This document shows, piece by piece, positions 6,901 through 13,796 of a stretch of DNA of 21,168 bases. The notes beneath the pieces were generated by a model. That model was given only the letters and a program-made list of their open reading frames with translations. It searched no databases and had not been told where the DNA came from. Every line of letters starts with the position of its first letter. The stretch's first letter is position 1. Both the position numbers and the translations under genes were made by a program. Source of the stretch: a virus; the IMG/VR virus record IMGVR_UViG_3300006810_000496, positions 1 through 21,168 of that record. One strand, given 5' to 3'.

Positions 6901-8404
6901 TGTTGCAACAGCATTAGCTAACGAGGACTTAGAAACAAGCGACTCTCCTATTGCAGTTGAGTATCGTAAGCAAATGAAGAGTAAGGATGATGAGGCACTT
7001 AAACAAGCTGTATCAGAAGCAATAAGCCCAGATCATACTTCTACAGATAACTTATCTAAAGCGCAAGAAAATGCTACCAAAGCTACTAAAGAAGCGGAAA
7101 GATCAGTACGAAACTTTACTAGTGCAATGGGTAAAGCTATTGGTGTTCTTGGAGAACTTGGTGGTGTGGTTGCCGATGGTAACAAATCTGCTATGGATAC
7201 TATTCGTATGGCAGCAGAAACAGGACAGACTCACCAAGAAGTACGTGGTATGGAAAGGGCTTTAAAGGCTGGCTCACTAGATCAGCAAGGTGCGCTAAAC
7301 GTAATTAATGCAGCTTCCAGAAAAGCAATGCTTTTCAGAGATGAAAAGAGTACTGCTGCGGAAATCAAAAGTCTTCACCACAAAATAGGTCTAAGTAACC
7401 TAGAAGAAGTCCATAACTTGAAGTTACCAGATGTGTGGGAATTACAAAACCTGAAGCCTAATGAACTTCTTAACTTGTATGGTACTCTGATAGAAGGGAT
7501 AGAAGACCCAATGGCTAGAGCACAGGCTTCTGAAATTCTATTAGGTACATCTGAATTTGCAATGTTCAATAAAGATGCTGACAGTCTTCTGGATCTAAAC
7601 AATAGCATAAATAAAGAAGGTGCTATTGAAACCGAACAAGGTTTAAACTGGGTAAGGCATACTTGGCAAGATGTGAAAGAGGACGTAGGTAGCTTAGGCT
7701 TTGGCGTAGGTGTTCTTGCTGGTGGGTCAGGTTTAGCAGCATTAGCTGTTAAGTCTCAAACTGGTAAAGCAGTTGCTAGCCAACTGGCCAAATCTAAAAC
7801 AGCTCAGAAGGGTGCTCAAGCAACAGCTAGTAAACTTAATACTGCTAAAGATGTGACTAAAGTTGCAGGAGGTAAAGTCACCAACGCAGCAGGCAAGGCT
7901 TTACAGACTGCCTCGAAGCTAAACCCTGTAGGATTAGCAACTGCGGCAGTATCAATCGGTGGCAGAACTGTAGGTGGTGTGGAAGATGATGGTGGCCTAG
8001 CTGATAGCGCATTAGATGTACTAGAGTTTGCCAGCTCAGGTTCTGCTCTTGGTATGGGCATAGGTGCTGGTATTGGTGTATGGGCTGGTGGTATTGGTGC
8101 TGCACCTGGAGCTGCTATTGGTGCTACCTTGGGTGGTATTGCTGGTGGTGTTATAGGTGTTGGTAACGAGCTTTGGGAATGGGCAACTGGTGATGATGAT
8201 GAAGTCAAGGCTAGTGCTATTCCAAGCGCAAACATAGGAGCTATCAATCAGCAAAGTACGCCTATAGCAGAAAAGAGTAAGAATATAGTAAATGTGGAAG
8301 TTACAAATGAAATCTCACCAGATTTGATTAAGACAACCACAGGTGTTAATGGGGACTTAACAGTTGATCAAGAATCAACTAATAGCACAGGAACTTATTA
8401 CTAA
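3995..8404 (+). CDS. Tape-measure-position protein with embedded YqaJ-type exonuclease domain
   Basis: A 1469-residue protein, by far the largest in the window, between the tail chaperones and the baseplate hub: the tape measure place. ATG 3995 has AAGGAG. Parts: a very acidic N-terminus (1-45); a long charged region; a YqaJ/lambda-exonuclease-like domain at about 557-730; two kinds of internal repeat (812-860 with 966-1015; 893-905 with 931-943); a helical region from about 1025; and glycine-rich hydrophobic segments at about 1231-1255 and 1350-1398 with GxxxG spacing that could enter membrane. The nuclease domain has QGTQAWLDQRKGKITAS at its start, E617, SPDG with D653, the ELK pair E677/K679, and the Gln-rich MPQMQMQM at 694-701. 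These match the catalytic set of the family. Tape measure by position, helical content and hydrophobic end; nuclease by motif. No lytic transglycosylase motif seen. Confidence 0.8.
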   Translation: MNYDEDENFGFSVDGEEDLDGFSITGEDDGFDILAEEGDAMGDAWLTGSAEGQTNKLDADTVDGIVSGDGLEQPDHLVGAAKISDLQLGRIDGVSYGVQAGIKAILEKRDVAGIDPLDAAAARQVFGELIGMDTAKFASQIKVDETVELPNSYQDHRKILSMLQNTSGEYLDRGPGAALVNKFNDEKQEKENEELLEAFDIVKEIADHYIHPNTIGTDVEKGRRRSLEDAITLRLRDGVFFDNSRDILPLPNETGVAGIKITQGIWPSRLGTSEDRVSAAGKFDHLYKSNKVDGIRTKFERDENHYKVFVDGVTEEERRRVLTRTPSVRSSIFPNPTKSEIEKNAWTEETVEKKKAENKKAYEELITKANKARATFIKQFPTIHDENYKQNRTAGKQSPTDHFDKIRNLMDEAAILGKDWDGGTDYDTVGSATGIIYGTSILPEISLKEAARRTSQTEMEKVNGVEIGYSFDEEYISHEGGLWRPSEIRYQKAMNEAIAKHNDKVTAGEYVNQGTGKGSDRGGMYGYKKQSEISRHIEDALDEEEEQRMADIKEGRFSQGTQAWLDQRKGKITASTAATLLKPMGAEEMAVKLASERLGIASSDEPNAHMREGNDGEEKALTAFLMGEGKGLHMEEAFFETHMDYEGFGVSPDGRLYEEAFDPDNPEKVRKSAGLLELKFLSTNRMEGALDRYMPQMQMQMAIAGESQTHFYALDKHTGDNMHYVVKADPKMQKKLLKAGWKAKQLEQDLDPLGAQELRKKIKARREYDPRTEKQIAEDAAKEEAELRAKAGEDGQTKAFETADDDQPMTPFEEDVAEALDSEEDLLTSDSEFAVEYRKQMKRRKQSELSARVKEAIESSLTTADGEGGSSGDKKETVKAVSAPKENPANKELAEFYQTHKKLLEEEARLKEASRARKKSKVKDATAEAEMSEFYKTNKSVLGKRNQLESAAAMEATATSLSLPDLKGDVATALANEDLETSDSPIAVEYRKQMKSKDDEALKQAVSEAISPDHTSTDNLSKAQENATKATKEAERSVRNFTSAMGKAIGVLGELGGVVADGNKSAMDTIRMAAETGQTHQEVRGMERALKAGSLDQQGALNVINAASRKAMLFRDEKSTAAEIKSLHHKIGLSNLEEVHNLKLPDVWELQNLKPNELLNLYGTLIEGIEDPMARAQASEILLGTSEFAMFNKDADSLLDLNNSINKEGAIETEQGLNWVRHTWQDVKEDVGSLGFGVGVLAGGSGLAALAVKSQTGKAVASQLAKSKTAQKGAQATASKLNTAKDVTKVAGGKVTNAAGKALQTASKLNPVGLATAAVSIGGRTVGGVEDDGGLADSALDVLEFASSGSALGMGIGAGIGVWAGGIGAAPGAAIGATLGGIAGGVIGVGNELWEWATGDDDEVKASAIPSANIGAINQQSTPIAEKSKNIVNVEVTNEISPDLIKTTTGVNGDLTVDQESTNSTGTYY
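5663..6184 (+). other. YqaJ / lambda-exonuclease-like domain inside the tape-measure gene
   Basis: Codons 557-730 encode the nuclease domain. This PD-(D/E)XK family includes lambda Red exonuclease and YqaJ, which digest one strand from double-stranded ends. Seen in order: the Trp/Arg entry motif (Q559 to S575), the acidic residue after a glycine (G613, E617), D653 in GVSPDG, E677-x-K679 in GLLELKF, and the Gln cluster with a following MAIAG. These line up with lambda exonuclease E85, D119, E129, K131 and Q157 by my reading. All needed metal-binding and catalytic positions appear intact. No single-strand annealing partner lies nearby. Confidence 0.82.
6428..7024 (+). repeat. Two nested protein repeats downstream of the nuclease domain
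   Basis: Residues about 812-860 and 966-1015 of the tape-measure protein repeat each other. Both have an acidic D-V-A-x-A-L start, a TSDS turn, the identical core AVEYRKQMK (834-842 and 987-995) and a following helix with EAI. Between them, ELAEFYQTHKKLL (893-905) recurs as EMSEFYKTNKSVL (931-943). At the DNA level the copies differ at many third positions, so the duplication is old and kept at protein level. Function unknown; binding modules or helical spacers are possible. Confidence 0.7.
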
Positions 8405-9360
8405 TGGCAGTATCTAAGTTTGGGCAGTATGTACTGTTGCAAGTACATGATAAAAATGATAAGACTGTTTTTGAATCAGACAGTCTTAAAATTAATTTCG
8501 ATGTAAGAATCATTGCTGACTTTAGCAGAGCTAAAATTACTATATGTAATCTTAACCAAGAAACCATACAGTTGCTAATGAAGGAAGACTCACATTATGT
8601 AACTGTCTGGACTTCATTGCATGGCTCGGAACGTCAAAAGGTTATTGATGGGCTATATGTAAGTAACGCACTAGAGGAGTTAAAACTACCTCAAAGTGAA
8701 TTTAGCATATATGCCTACTCAAAACTAAAAGCTGAATATTTGGAAAAGCCTGTTGACCTTAAAGTTACTCAGCCTAGCCTAAAGAAAGTAATCATACAAG
8801 TGCTAGACAATGCTGGCTATACTGGCCAAGTAGAGTTTAAGCATTTCCCAAGTGATATTCTGTCTTATGTGAATTATAGACCTACCAGACGAGAGGGCAC
8901 TCTTTTGAGTGTTCTCAAAACGCTTGGTAAGGAGTATGGATTTACTATGTACACAGATGGCAATAAATTTACATTTATGTATAAAGCCAAGTTTGCTAAT
9001 GCAGAATCCACTGAGCTGTTTTTCTCAAAAGATAGTATCAAATTAGATACCAGTAATATGAGGGCCAATCCTAGATTGGGTGCAGGTCAACTTGATGTAA
9101 CATCAAACCTAGACCCTAGGATTAAGCCAGCAGTAGTCTTAGATATTACAGACTTGATTGCAGTAGATATTGGGGAACAGCAAGATACGTTAGAGCTTGC
9201 AAGAAACCTTGTAAGAAAGTCAATAGCTGGTAAGAGCAAGTATCAAGCATCTGAGGTGCAACATAAAGGCTCAAACTGGGAAGATGTTTGGCTTACACAA
9301 GTAGTAGCTTATCCACCTACTCAGGGCACAACAATGCCTACTGACAAGTGGTGGACTTAA
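8404..9360 (+). CDS. Baseplate hub-like protein
   Basis: A 318-residue protein that starts on the last base of the tape-measure stop (TAATG), so it is translationally coupled. The place after the tape measure and before the spike is that of the hub that closes the tube (gp27 / Mu gp44 / P2 gpD-type). Its layout agrees: an N-terminal beta domain with DGLYVSNALEELK, then SLKKVIIQVLDNAGY, and the hub-like EGTLLSVLKTLGKEYGFTMYTDG. The C-terminus ends in a short tail with PPTQGTTMPTDKWWT. No peptidoglycan hydrolase motif is visible. The role is mostly inferred from order and fold-like pattern. Confidence 0.6.
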   Translation: MAVSKFGQYVLLQVHDKNDKTVFESDSLKINFDVRIIADFSRAKITICNLNQETIQLLMKEDSHYVTVWTSLHGSERQKVIDGLYVSNALEELKLPQSEFSIYAYSKLKAEYLEKPVDLKVTQPSLKKVIIQVLDNAGYTGQVEFKHFPSDILSYVNYRPTRREGTLLSVLKTLGKEYGFTMYTDGNKFTFMYKAKFANAESTELFFSKDSIKLDTSNMRANPRLGAGQLDVTSNLDPRIKPAVVLDITDLIAVDIGEQQDTLELARNLVRKSIAGKSKYQASEVQHKGSNWEDVWLTQVVAYPPTQGTTMPTDKWWT

Positions 9361-9372
9361 TGAGGAGCGAAT

Positions 9373-10563
9373 ATGGCGAAGCTGAATAAAGCTCAAATCT
9401 CTTTTAAGCAAGAGGAAAAATATCACCACGGTAATGAAGAAGTAACAACTACACTAAGGTTTCATTCTGTTATTGCAGAAGACCATAGTATATCATCTGA
9501 CATTACCAAGTTCCCTGTACAGACAGGCTTTAATATTAGCAACCATGCAATTAGAAGAAACAGGATAGTCTCCATCACTGGAGTTATTAGTAATCATCTA
9601 GTTGTAGGTTCGCAAGAGTTTCACCAATATGGTGGTAATAACTCTAGAGTCATGTTTGAGACGCTAGAAGGATTAGTCCGACTAGCTACAGTGTGTGATG
9701 TGGTTACTAACTATGGTAACTACACCAATGTGGTATTTACTAAGTTCAAAACAAAACTTAGTGAAGGCAAGACAGATGTTATGGAGTTCACGATAACTGG
9801 AGAAGAGATTCAACTAGCCAGTACTATTATTGGTGAGACTCCAACTCTGCTAGTGTTCACAGCTTTAAGTGAACCTAAAAGGGTAGCTAGAATAGCAGCA
9901 TTAAATGAAATTGGTTTAGACGTACCAGAAGATGCAGTTATTTCAGAAGCTACTTGCGATATGTCGCGAAGTTTCCAAACCCAAGTCAGAGGCACAAACA
10001 GTAAACCTGTAACAGTGACTTATGACAGATCGGCCTATGATGTAACAACTGAAAGATTTAGCTACGTAGTTAATACTAGCGATACCGACTTAGTTGTTGC
10101 AGAAGAATCTGATAACATTAACTGGTTCTCACTATTAAAAGATGGTGCAGATATGACAGAAGGTGCATTGACAGCAGGTGCGTGTCTTAAAGATGGACTT
10201 ATTGGGTTGGGAACTGAAATTGTCAATGATACTATCAATACAGCACTAGGAGAGTTAAAGCAAACTGTCTATGGTGCTGCCTATGGTGTCTTTGGCGTAA
10301 ATGGTGATAGAAGTTTTGGTCAAGTTCTCTTGACGATTGGTGTAGACTGTCTAGTAGCTGGTGCTATTGGAACAGTTGACCCTAACCTTAATCCTGATGA
10401 CTACACTGACTATGACTTACCAACAGTCGATGAAGTGCTACTAGGTGCTGCTAAAACTGGAGACAGGGTATCTACTATAGGATTAAGAGCAACTGCGCCA
10501 ACTACTATTACTAAAATCTCAAACACAAGTAGTGTGAATTATTTGGAGAATCTGTTTAGATGA
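9373..10563 (+). CDS. Dit-like baseplate protein with extended C-terminus
   Basis: A 396-residue protein with GAGGAG before ATG 9373. Residues about 25-150 carry the pattern I associate with the Dit-like tail protein N-terminal domain of myophages: FHSVIAEDHSISSDI, then FPVQTGFNISNHAI, then the strand NRIVSITGVISNH, then an EGLVRLATVCDVVTNYGNY segment. This domain normally forms a ring joining tube and baseplate. Residues about 240-345 form a separate region with glycine- and alanine-rich weakly hydrophobic segments (LKDGLIGLGTEIV; TIGVDCLVAGAIGTV) that is not part of the Dit domain. Its function is unknown. The stop overlaps the spike start as ATGA. Confidence 0.7.
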   Translation: MAKLNKAQISFKQEEKYHHGNEEVTTTLRFHSVIAEDHSISSDITKFPVQTGFNISNHAIRRNRIVSITGVISNHLVVGSQEFHQYGGNNSRVMFETLEGLVRLATVCDVVTNYGNYTNVVFTKFKTKLSEGKTDVMEFTITGEEIQLASTIIGETPTLLVFTALSEPKRVARIAALNEIGLDVPEDAVISEATCDMSRSFQTQVRGTNSKPVTVTYDRSAYDVTTERFSYVVNTSDTDLVVAEESDNINWFSLLKDGADMTEGALTAGACLKDGLIGLGTEIVNDTINTALGELKQTVYGAAYGVFGVNGDRSFGQVLLTIGVDCLVAGAIGTVDPNLNPDDYTDYDLPTVDEVLLGAAKTGDRVSTIGLRATAPTTITKISNTSSVNYLENLFR

Positions 10564-11567
10564 TTGATAATCAAGCATATTCTATGATATTACCTGCGCG
10601 TATAGTTGAATACTTTAAAGAAACACAAACAGCTACTATACAAATATCCGCAGAAGGTATTCATAGTAGCTCGTCTGAAATATCGCAAACGAAAATACGT
10701 GAGCCTATTGAAGACGTACCTGTTCATACACCTTCGGGTGGTGGATGGGCTTTGACTGTACCAATTAAGAAAGGTGATACTTGCTTGATTGTATTCAGTC
10801 AGATAGGGTACGACCACTGGTTATTTAAGGATGAAGATGTAGCAGGGAAGCTGGCAGGCTTACCTCAACCTTGGTTAAATCGTCAATTTAGTGTTGATGA
10901 TGGGTTTGCCTTTGTAGGTTTCAATACTCTACCAAGAGCTATTGATAACTATACAGATGACGGAAGTCAATGGAGAAATGAGGATACATCTCAAAGTATT
11001 CATCTCAAGGATGATCTTTCTATTACGGTAGATAGTCCAACTTCCGTCACTATTAATGCTCCACAAGTAATTGTGAATTCAACTAATGCAACTATTAATG
11101 CTGAGGAAGATGCAAACATTAATGCTAAGAATGCAACTATCACTACTGAGGAAGATGCAAATATTGATGCTAAGAATGTGACAGTTAGTGCTGAGCAAAC
11201 TGCAAGTGTTAGTACTGTTAATGCCTCAATAAGTGCAGATGCAACTGTTAGTATTGATGCGCCAGTCACTACGGTGAGTGGTACTTTGACCTGTGGTGCT
11301 TTAACTGCTGCTAGTCTTGGGTTCTCTGGAAGTGGTGCAAGTGACCTATCCTTTGAAACTGACCCTAGTAAGCCTAACACTATGGTGATGAAAGGCCATC
11401 TTGAAGTTGCAGGTCTTGAGAATGAAGCAGGCACTATTGAAGTATATGGTGAAACTACTGCTGGCTCTCCTTTGAAAGGTAAAGTTAATGGTATCATTGT
11501 TGAAGAACATACTCACGTTGCACCATCTAGCGGTGGGCCGACTGGTGGGCCAATTAATCCACCTTAA
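10560..11567 (+). CDS. Baseplate central spike (gpV / Gp138-type)
   Basis: A 335-residue protein that should form the trimeric cell-puncturing tip. The N-terminal ~110 residues show the OB-fold-like segment with IEDVPVHTPSGGGWALTVP and KKGDTCLIVFSQ, typical of gpV/Gp138-type spikes. Residues about 165-240 are short Val/Ile/Asn/Ala repeats that fit a beta-helix, partly tandem at DNA level. The end (GIIVEEHTHVAPSSGG then PTGGPINPP) carries the His-x-His seen in spike tips, which in the P2 and phi92 spikes binds an iron ion. The start ATG 10560 overlaps the preceding stop. No lysozyme domain is present. Downstream comes the gp25-like wedge, as in P2-type baseplates. Confidence 0.85.
   Translation: MIDNQAYSMILPARIVEYFKETQTATIQISAEGIHSSSSEISQTKIREPIEDVPVHTPSGGGWALTVPIKKGDTCLIVFSQIGYDHWLFKDEDVAGKLAGLPQPWLNRQFSVDDGFAFVGFNTLPRAIDNYTDDGSQWRNEDTSQSIHLKDDLSITVDSPTSVTINAPQVIVNSTNATINAEEDANINAKNATITTEEDANIDAKNVTVSAEQTASVSTVNASISADATVSIDAPVTTVSGTLTCGALTAASLGFSGSGASDLSFETDPSKPNTMVMKGHLEVAGLENEAGTIEVYGETTAGSPLKGKVNGIIVEEHTHVAPSSGGPTGGPINPP
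11103..11178 (+). repeat. 45-base tandem repeat in the spike gene
   Basis: Bases 11103-11133 and 11148-11178 agree at 29 of 31 positions with a 45-base period, exactly 15 codons. They encode the repeating E-E-D-A-N-I-N/D-A-K-N segment of the predicted beta-helix. The near identity at DNA level points to recent duplication of one helical layer, a simple way to change spike length. Confidence 0.75.
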
Positions 11568-11579
11568 TAGGAGAACTAT

Positions 11580-11939
11580 ATGTCTGTACAAATAGCCCTT
11601 GACAAGAAGACTCATGATATTATCAAACTTAGTGGTGGTGGTATTGCTAGAGTCTCTGATGGGCGATACACAGTGCAACTTGTGAAGAACCGGCTACTCA
11701 CTAAGTTAGGTGAGTGGCTACTTGACCCCACACTAGGTTTTATGAACTTAGATGATTTTGAGAAGAATGTAGACTTATTCGACTTAGAAATGAGGGCTAA
11801 GAAAATTATTTTAGACACGGTAGGTGTGCAAACGATTGATACTTTCGATATTGTATTGGAGAAAGATCGTACGCTACTTATCACTTTTACAGCCAAAACA
11901 GTTTACGGTGAGATTGATCTTACTGTACCTTGGAGTTAA
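11580..11939 (+). CDS. gp25 / gpW-like baseplate wedge protein
   Basis: A 119-residue protein with AGGAG before ATG 11580. The core KNRLLTKLGEWLLDPTLGF is the signature of gp25-like wedge proteins (also DUF2634 in simpler phages): basic helix, G-E-W-x-x-D, then a glycine-containing turn. The C-terminal strands (TLLITFTAKTVYGEIDLTV) fit as well. In contractile machines this protein binds the J-like wedge and starts sheath assembly. The order spike, gp25-like, J-like is the usual one. Its stop lies 3 bases from the ATG of the J-like gene. Confidence 0.85.
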   Translation: MSVQIALDKKTHDIIKLSGGGIARVSDGRYTVQLVKNRLLTKLGEWLLDPTLGFMNLDDFEKNVDLFDLEMRAKKIILDTVGVQTIDTFDIVLEKDRTLLITFTAKTVYGEIDLTVPWS

Positions 11940-11941
11940 TT

Positions 11942-13099
11942 ATGGCAGGATTATCAAATGAGGGTTTCATTCCCTTAACATTAGATGAGATCAGAGAAAG
12001 AATACATACTAAGTTGGAGGCGTTCAGCCCAGGAATTGACTTGAGTGTTTCTTCTCCTGACGGTCAGTTGGTGGAGATTTTCGGCTTTGAGTTAGCGCAA
12101 GCATGGCAAGAACTTGGATTAGTATTCAGTAGTTACAATCCTAATGATGCTATCGGTGCAGGGCTAAGAAACATTGGCCTAATATCTGGCTTGCCTTATG
12201 GTGCAGCCACTAGATCACAAGCTGATATTGAGTTGATTGGAGTAGAAGGCACTGTAGTTCCTGCTGGTTCTATAGTTTCTGATGCTGCTGGTAATGAGTT
12301 TGCCACATCATTTGACTACACTATCTCACCTAGTACAACAACAGTACCAGCTGTTGCAGTTGTGTCAGGTAGTATTAACGTAGATGCTGGTACTATTACT
12401 AATATAGTTACACCAGTATCAGGCTGGACAAGCATTAATCAGCCTCTATCAGGAAGGGTGGGCGACTTACCTCAAACAGAGACAGAGTATAGAAACCTAC
12501 GCAACAGGACTGTACTTAGAAACTCTGTGCATATTGAGGAAGTAATTAAGGCAAGAATCAATGAAGACTTAGGTATTTCACAGGTTCAAGTACTTAACAA
12601 CGACACACCACTTCCTTTGGCAGATGGTACTCCACCTAGCAATATTCACGTAACTGTAGGTGAAGTTCCTTCTAACGTAACTGATGAGGCTATTGCTAGA
12701 GTGATCTCGCTACACAAAGGTCTAGGTACTATTACCTATGGCTCAACAAGTGTTACGATAGATGACTCACAAGGCCAACCTCATGAAGTAAAATTCACTA
12801 AAGCAACAGCTAAACCTGTGTTTATGGACATCGAAGTATTGTTCTTAGATGAAGACTATGCTGGTGCAGTAGAGAATATTAGAGCTGACTTGTTAGCTCA
12901 TATCTCTAACTTGGAAGCAGGGGAAGACTTGATCTGGTCAAGACTGTTTGGAATCATTACTCCATACTCGAAAGCTCAAGTAAACAAGCTAGAGCTATCA
13001 ACAGATGGTGTAACTTACAATCCAAGCAATATTGTGTTTGACGAGGACGAGTTTGCGGTATCTGCATTAGGTAACATAAACATAACAGCGGTGAATTAA
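11942..13099 (+). CDS. Baseplate J-like protein
   Basis: A 385-residue wedge protein. The start I choose is ATG 11942, with GGAG 6 bases upstream and just after the previous stop. A longer reading from TTG 11930 adds four residues but overlaps the upstream gene. The N-terminus (EGFIPLTLDEIRERIHTKL, then SSPDGQLVEIFG and later YGAATRSQAD) is typical of baseplate_J proteins, as is the EVIKARINEDLG segment mid-protein. In the baseplate it forms the periphery, linking the gp25-like protein to the gpI-like protein and fibres. The stop overlaps the next start (TAATG). Confidence 0.9.
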   Translation: MAGLSNEGFIPLTLDEIRERIHTKLEAFSPGIDLSVSSPDGQLVEIFGFELAQAWQELGLVFSSYNPNDAIGAGLRNIGLISGLPYGAATRSQADIELIGVEGTVVPAGSIVSDAAGNEFATSFDYTISPSTTTVPAVAVVSGSINVDAGTITNIVTPVSGWTSINQPLSGRVGDLPQTETEYRNLRNRTVLRNSVHIEEVIKARINEDLGISQVQVLNNDTPLPLADGTPPSNIHVTVGEVPSNVTDEAIARVISLHKGLGTITYGSTSVTIDDSQGQPHEVKFTKATAKPVFMDIEVLFLDEDYAGAVENIRADLLAHISNLEAGEDLIWSRLFGIITPYSKAQVNKLELSTDGVTYNPSNIVFDEDEFAVSALGNINITAVN

Positions 13100-13794
13100 T
13101 GAAACCATTATTACATGAAGCACCCTTGTTTATGCCACTAAAAGAAGCCCCACAAGCTGCTATTGCAAATAAAGGCGAACAAATCTTGGATGGAATGCTA
13201 TTACACCAATATAGAAACAGTCCAGATTTGCGTGAATATTACATGGCTTTTATATCTGAAATGGATTACTTATTTGAAGAAATTCAGAAAGTGTACATAG
13301 GAAGATTCTTGCAACATGCAGAAGGCAACCAGTTAGATATTATAGGTATTATCCTACAGCAACCAAGAACAGTTATATTGCCTGAAAGGTACTTTGGCTT
13401 TGTTGGTGCTCCTTTATCAGAAGGCTTCTCAGATGATGCTAACCCGTCCACAGGTGGTATATTCAGAGATGGTAGACAGACTATTGGGGCAATTACTCCC
13501 TTAGATGATATTACTTATAGAAGAGTGCTACTTGTCAAAGCAATGGTAATGAATAGAGATGTTGCCGATCTGAACTTGGCTTACTTCTTAATCATTACTG
13601 TGTTAGGGCGAGTTCCTAAGCAGTTAGCACTAAGGGACGCAAGTTCGGTGGGTGTAATTCCTACTATAGCTGACAGAGAAGTGAACTTGCTAATTTCCGG
13701 TAGTGACACAGACGACGCAGAAATTCAGTTGATATTATATATCTCTAAATATTTCGTCCCTGCTGGCATTACTCTAACATTAACAGAGGTTTAA
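13099..13794 (+). CDS. gpI-like / DUF2612 baseplate protein
   Basis: A 231-residue protein coupled to the J-like gene by a TAATG overlap. The segment GRFLQHAEGNQLDIIGIILQ is the conserved core of DUF2612 and gpI-type wedge proteins, which connect J-like protein to the tail fibres. Another matching stretch is DDITYRRVLLVKAMVMNRDVA in the middle. The order J-like, gpI-like, fibre is the P2/Mu order. The C-terminus ends in a strand pair (FVPAGITLTLTEV) typical of the family. Length is slightly above the usual 200. Confidence 0.85.
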   Translation: MKPLLHEAPLFMPLKEAPQAAIANKGEQILDGMLLHQYRNSPDLREYYMAFISEMDYLFEEIQKVYIGRFLQHAEGNQLDIIGIILQQPRTVILPERYFGFVGAPLSEGFSDDANPSTGGIFRDGRQTIGAITPLDDITYRRVLLVKAMVMNRDVADLNLAYFLIITVLGRVPKQLALRDASSVGVIPTIADREVNLLISGSDTDDAEIQLILYISKYFVPAGITLTLTEV

Positions 13795-13796
13795 TT

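Noticed and set aside
7816-8247. Long reverse-strand open frame of 143 codons opposite the tape-measure gene
   Set aside because: It is the mirror of the Gly/Ala-rich hydrophobic segment, gives a Pro/Ala-rich low-complexity product, and all real genes are on the + strand.
3995-8404. Peptidoglycan hydrolase or transglycosylase domain in the tape-measure protein
   Set aside because: No such catalytic motif (for example a lysozyme E-x8-D/C-x5-T or an SLT ES..N pattern) could be seen.
11000-11497. Reverse-strand open frame of 165 codons opposite the spike gene
   Set aside because: It mirrors the repetitive beta-helix codons; the + strand protein has clear spike motifs and a proper start.
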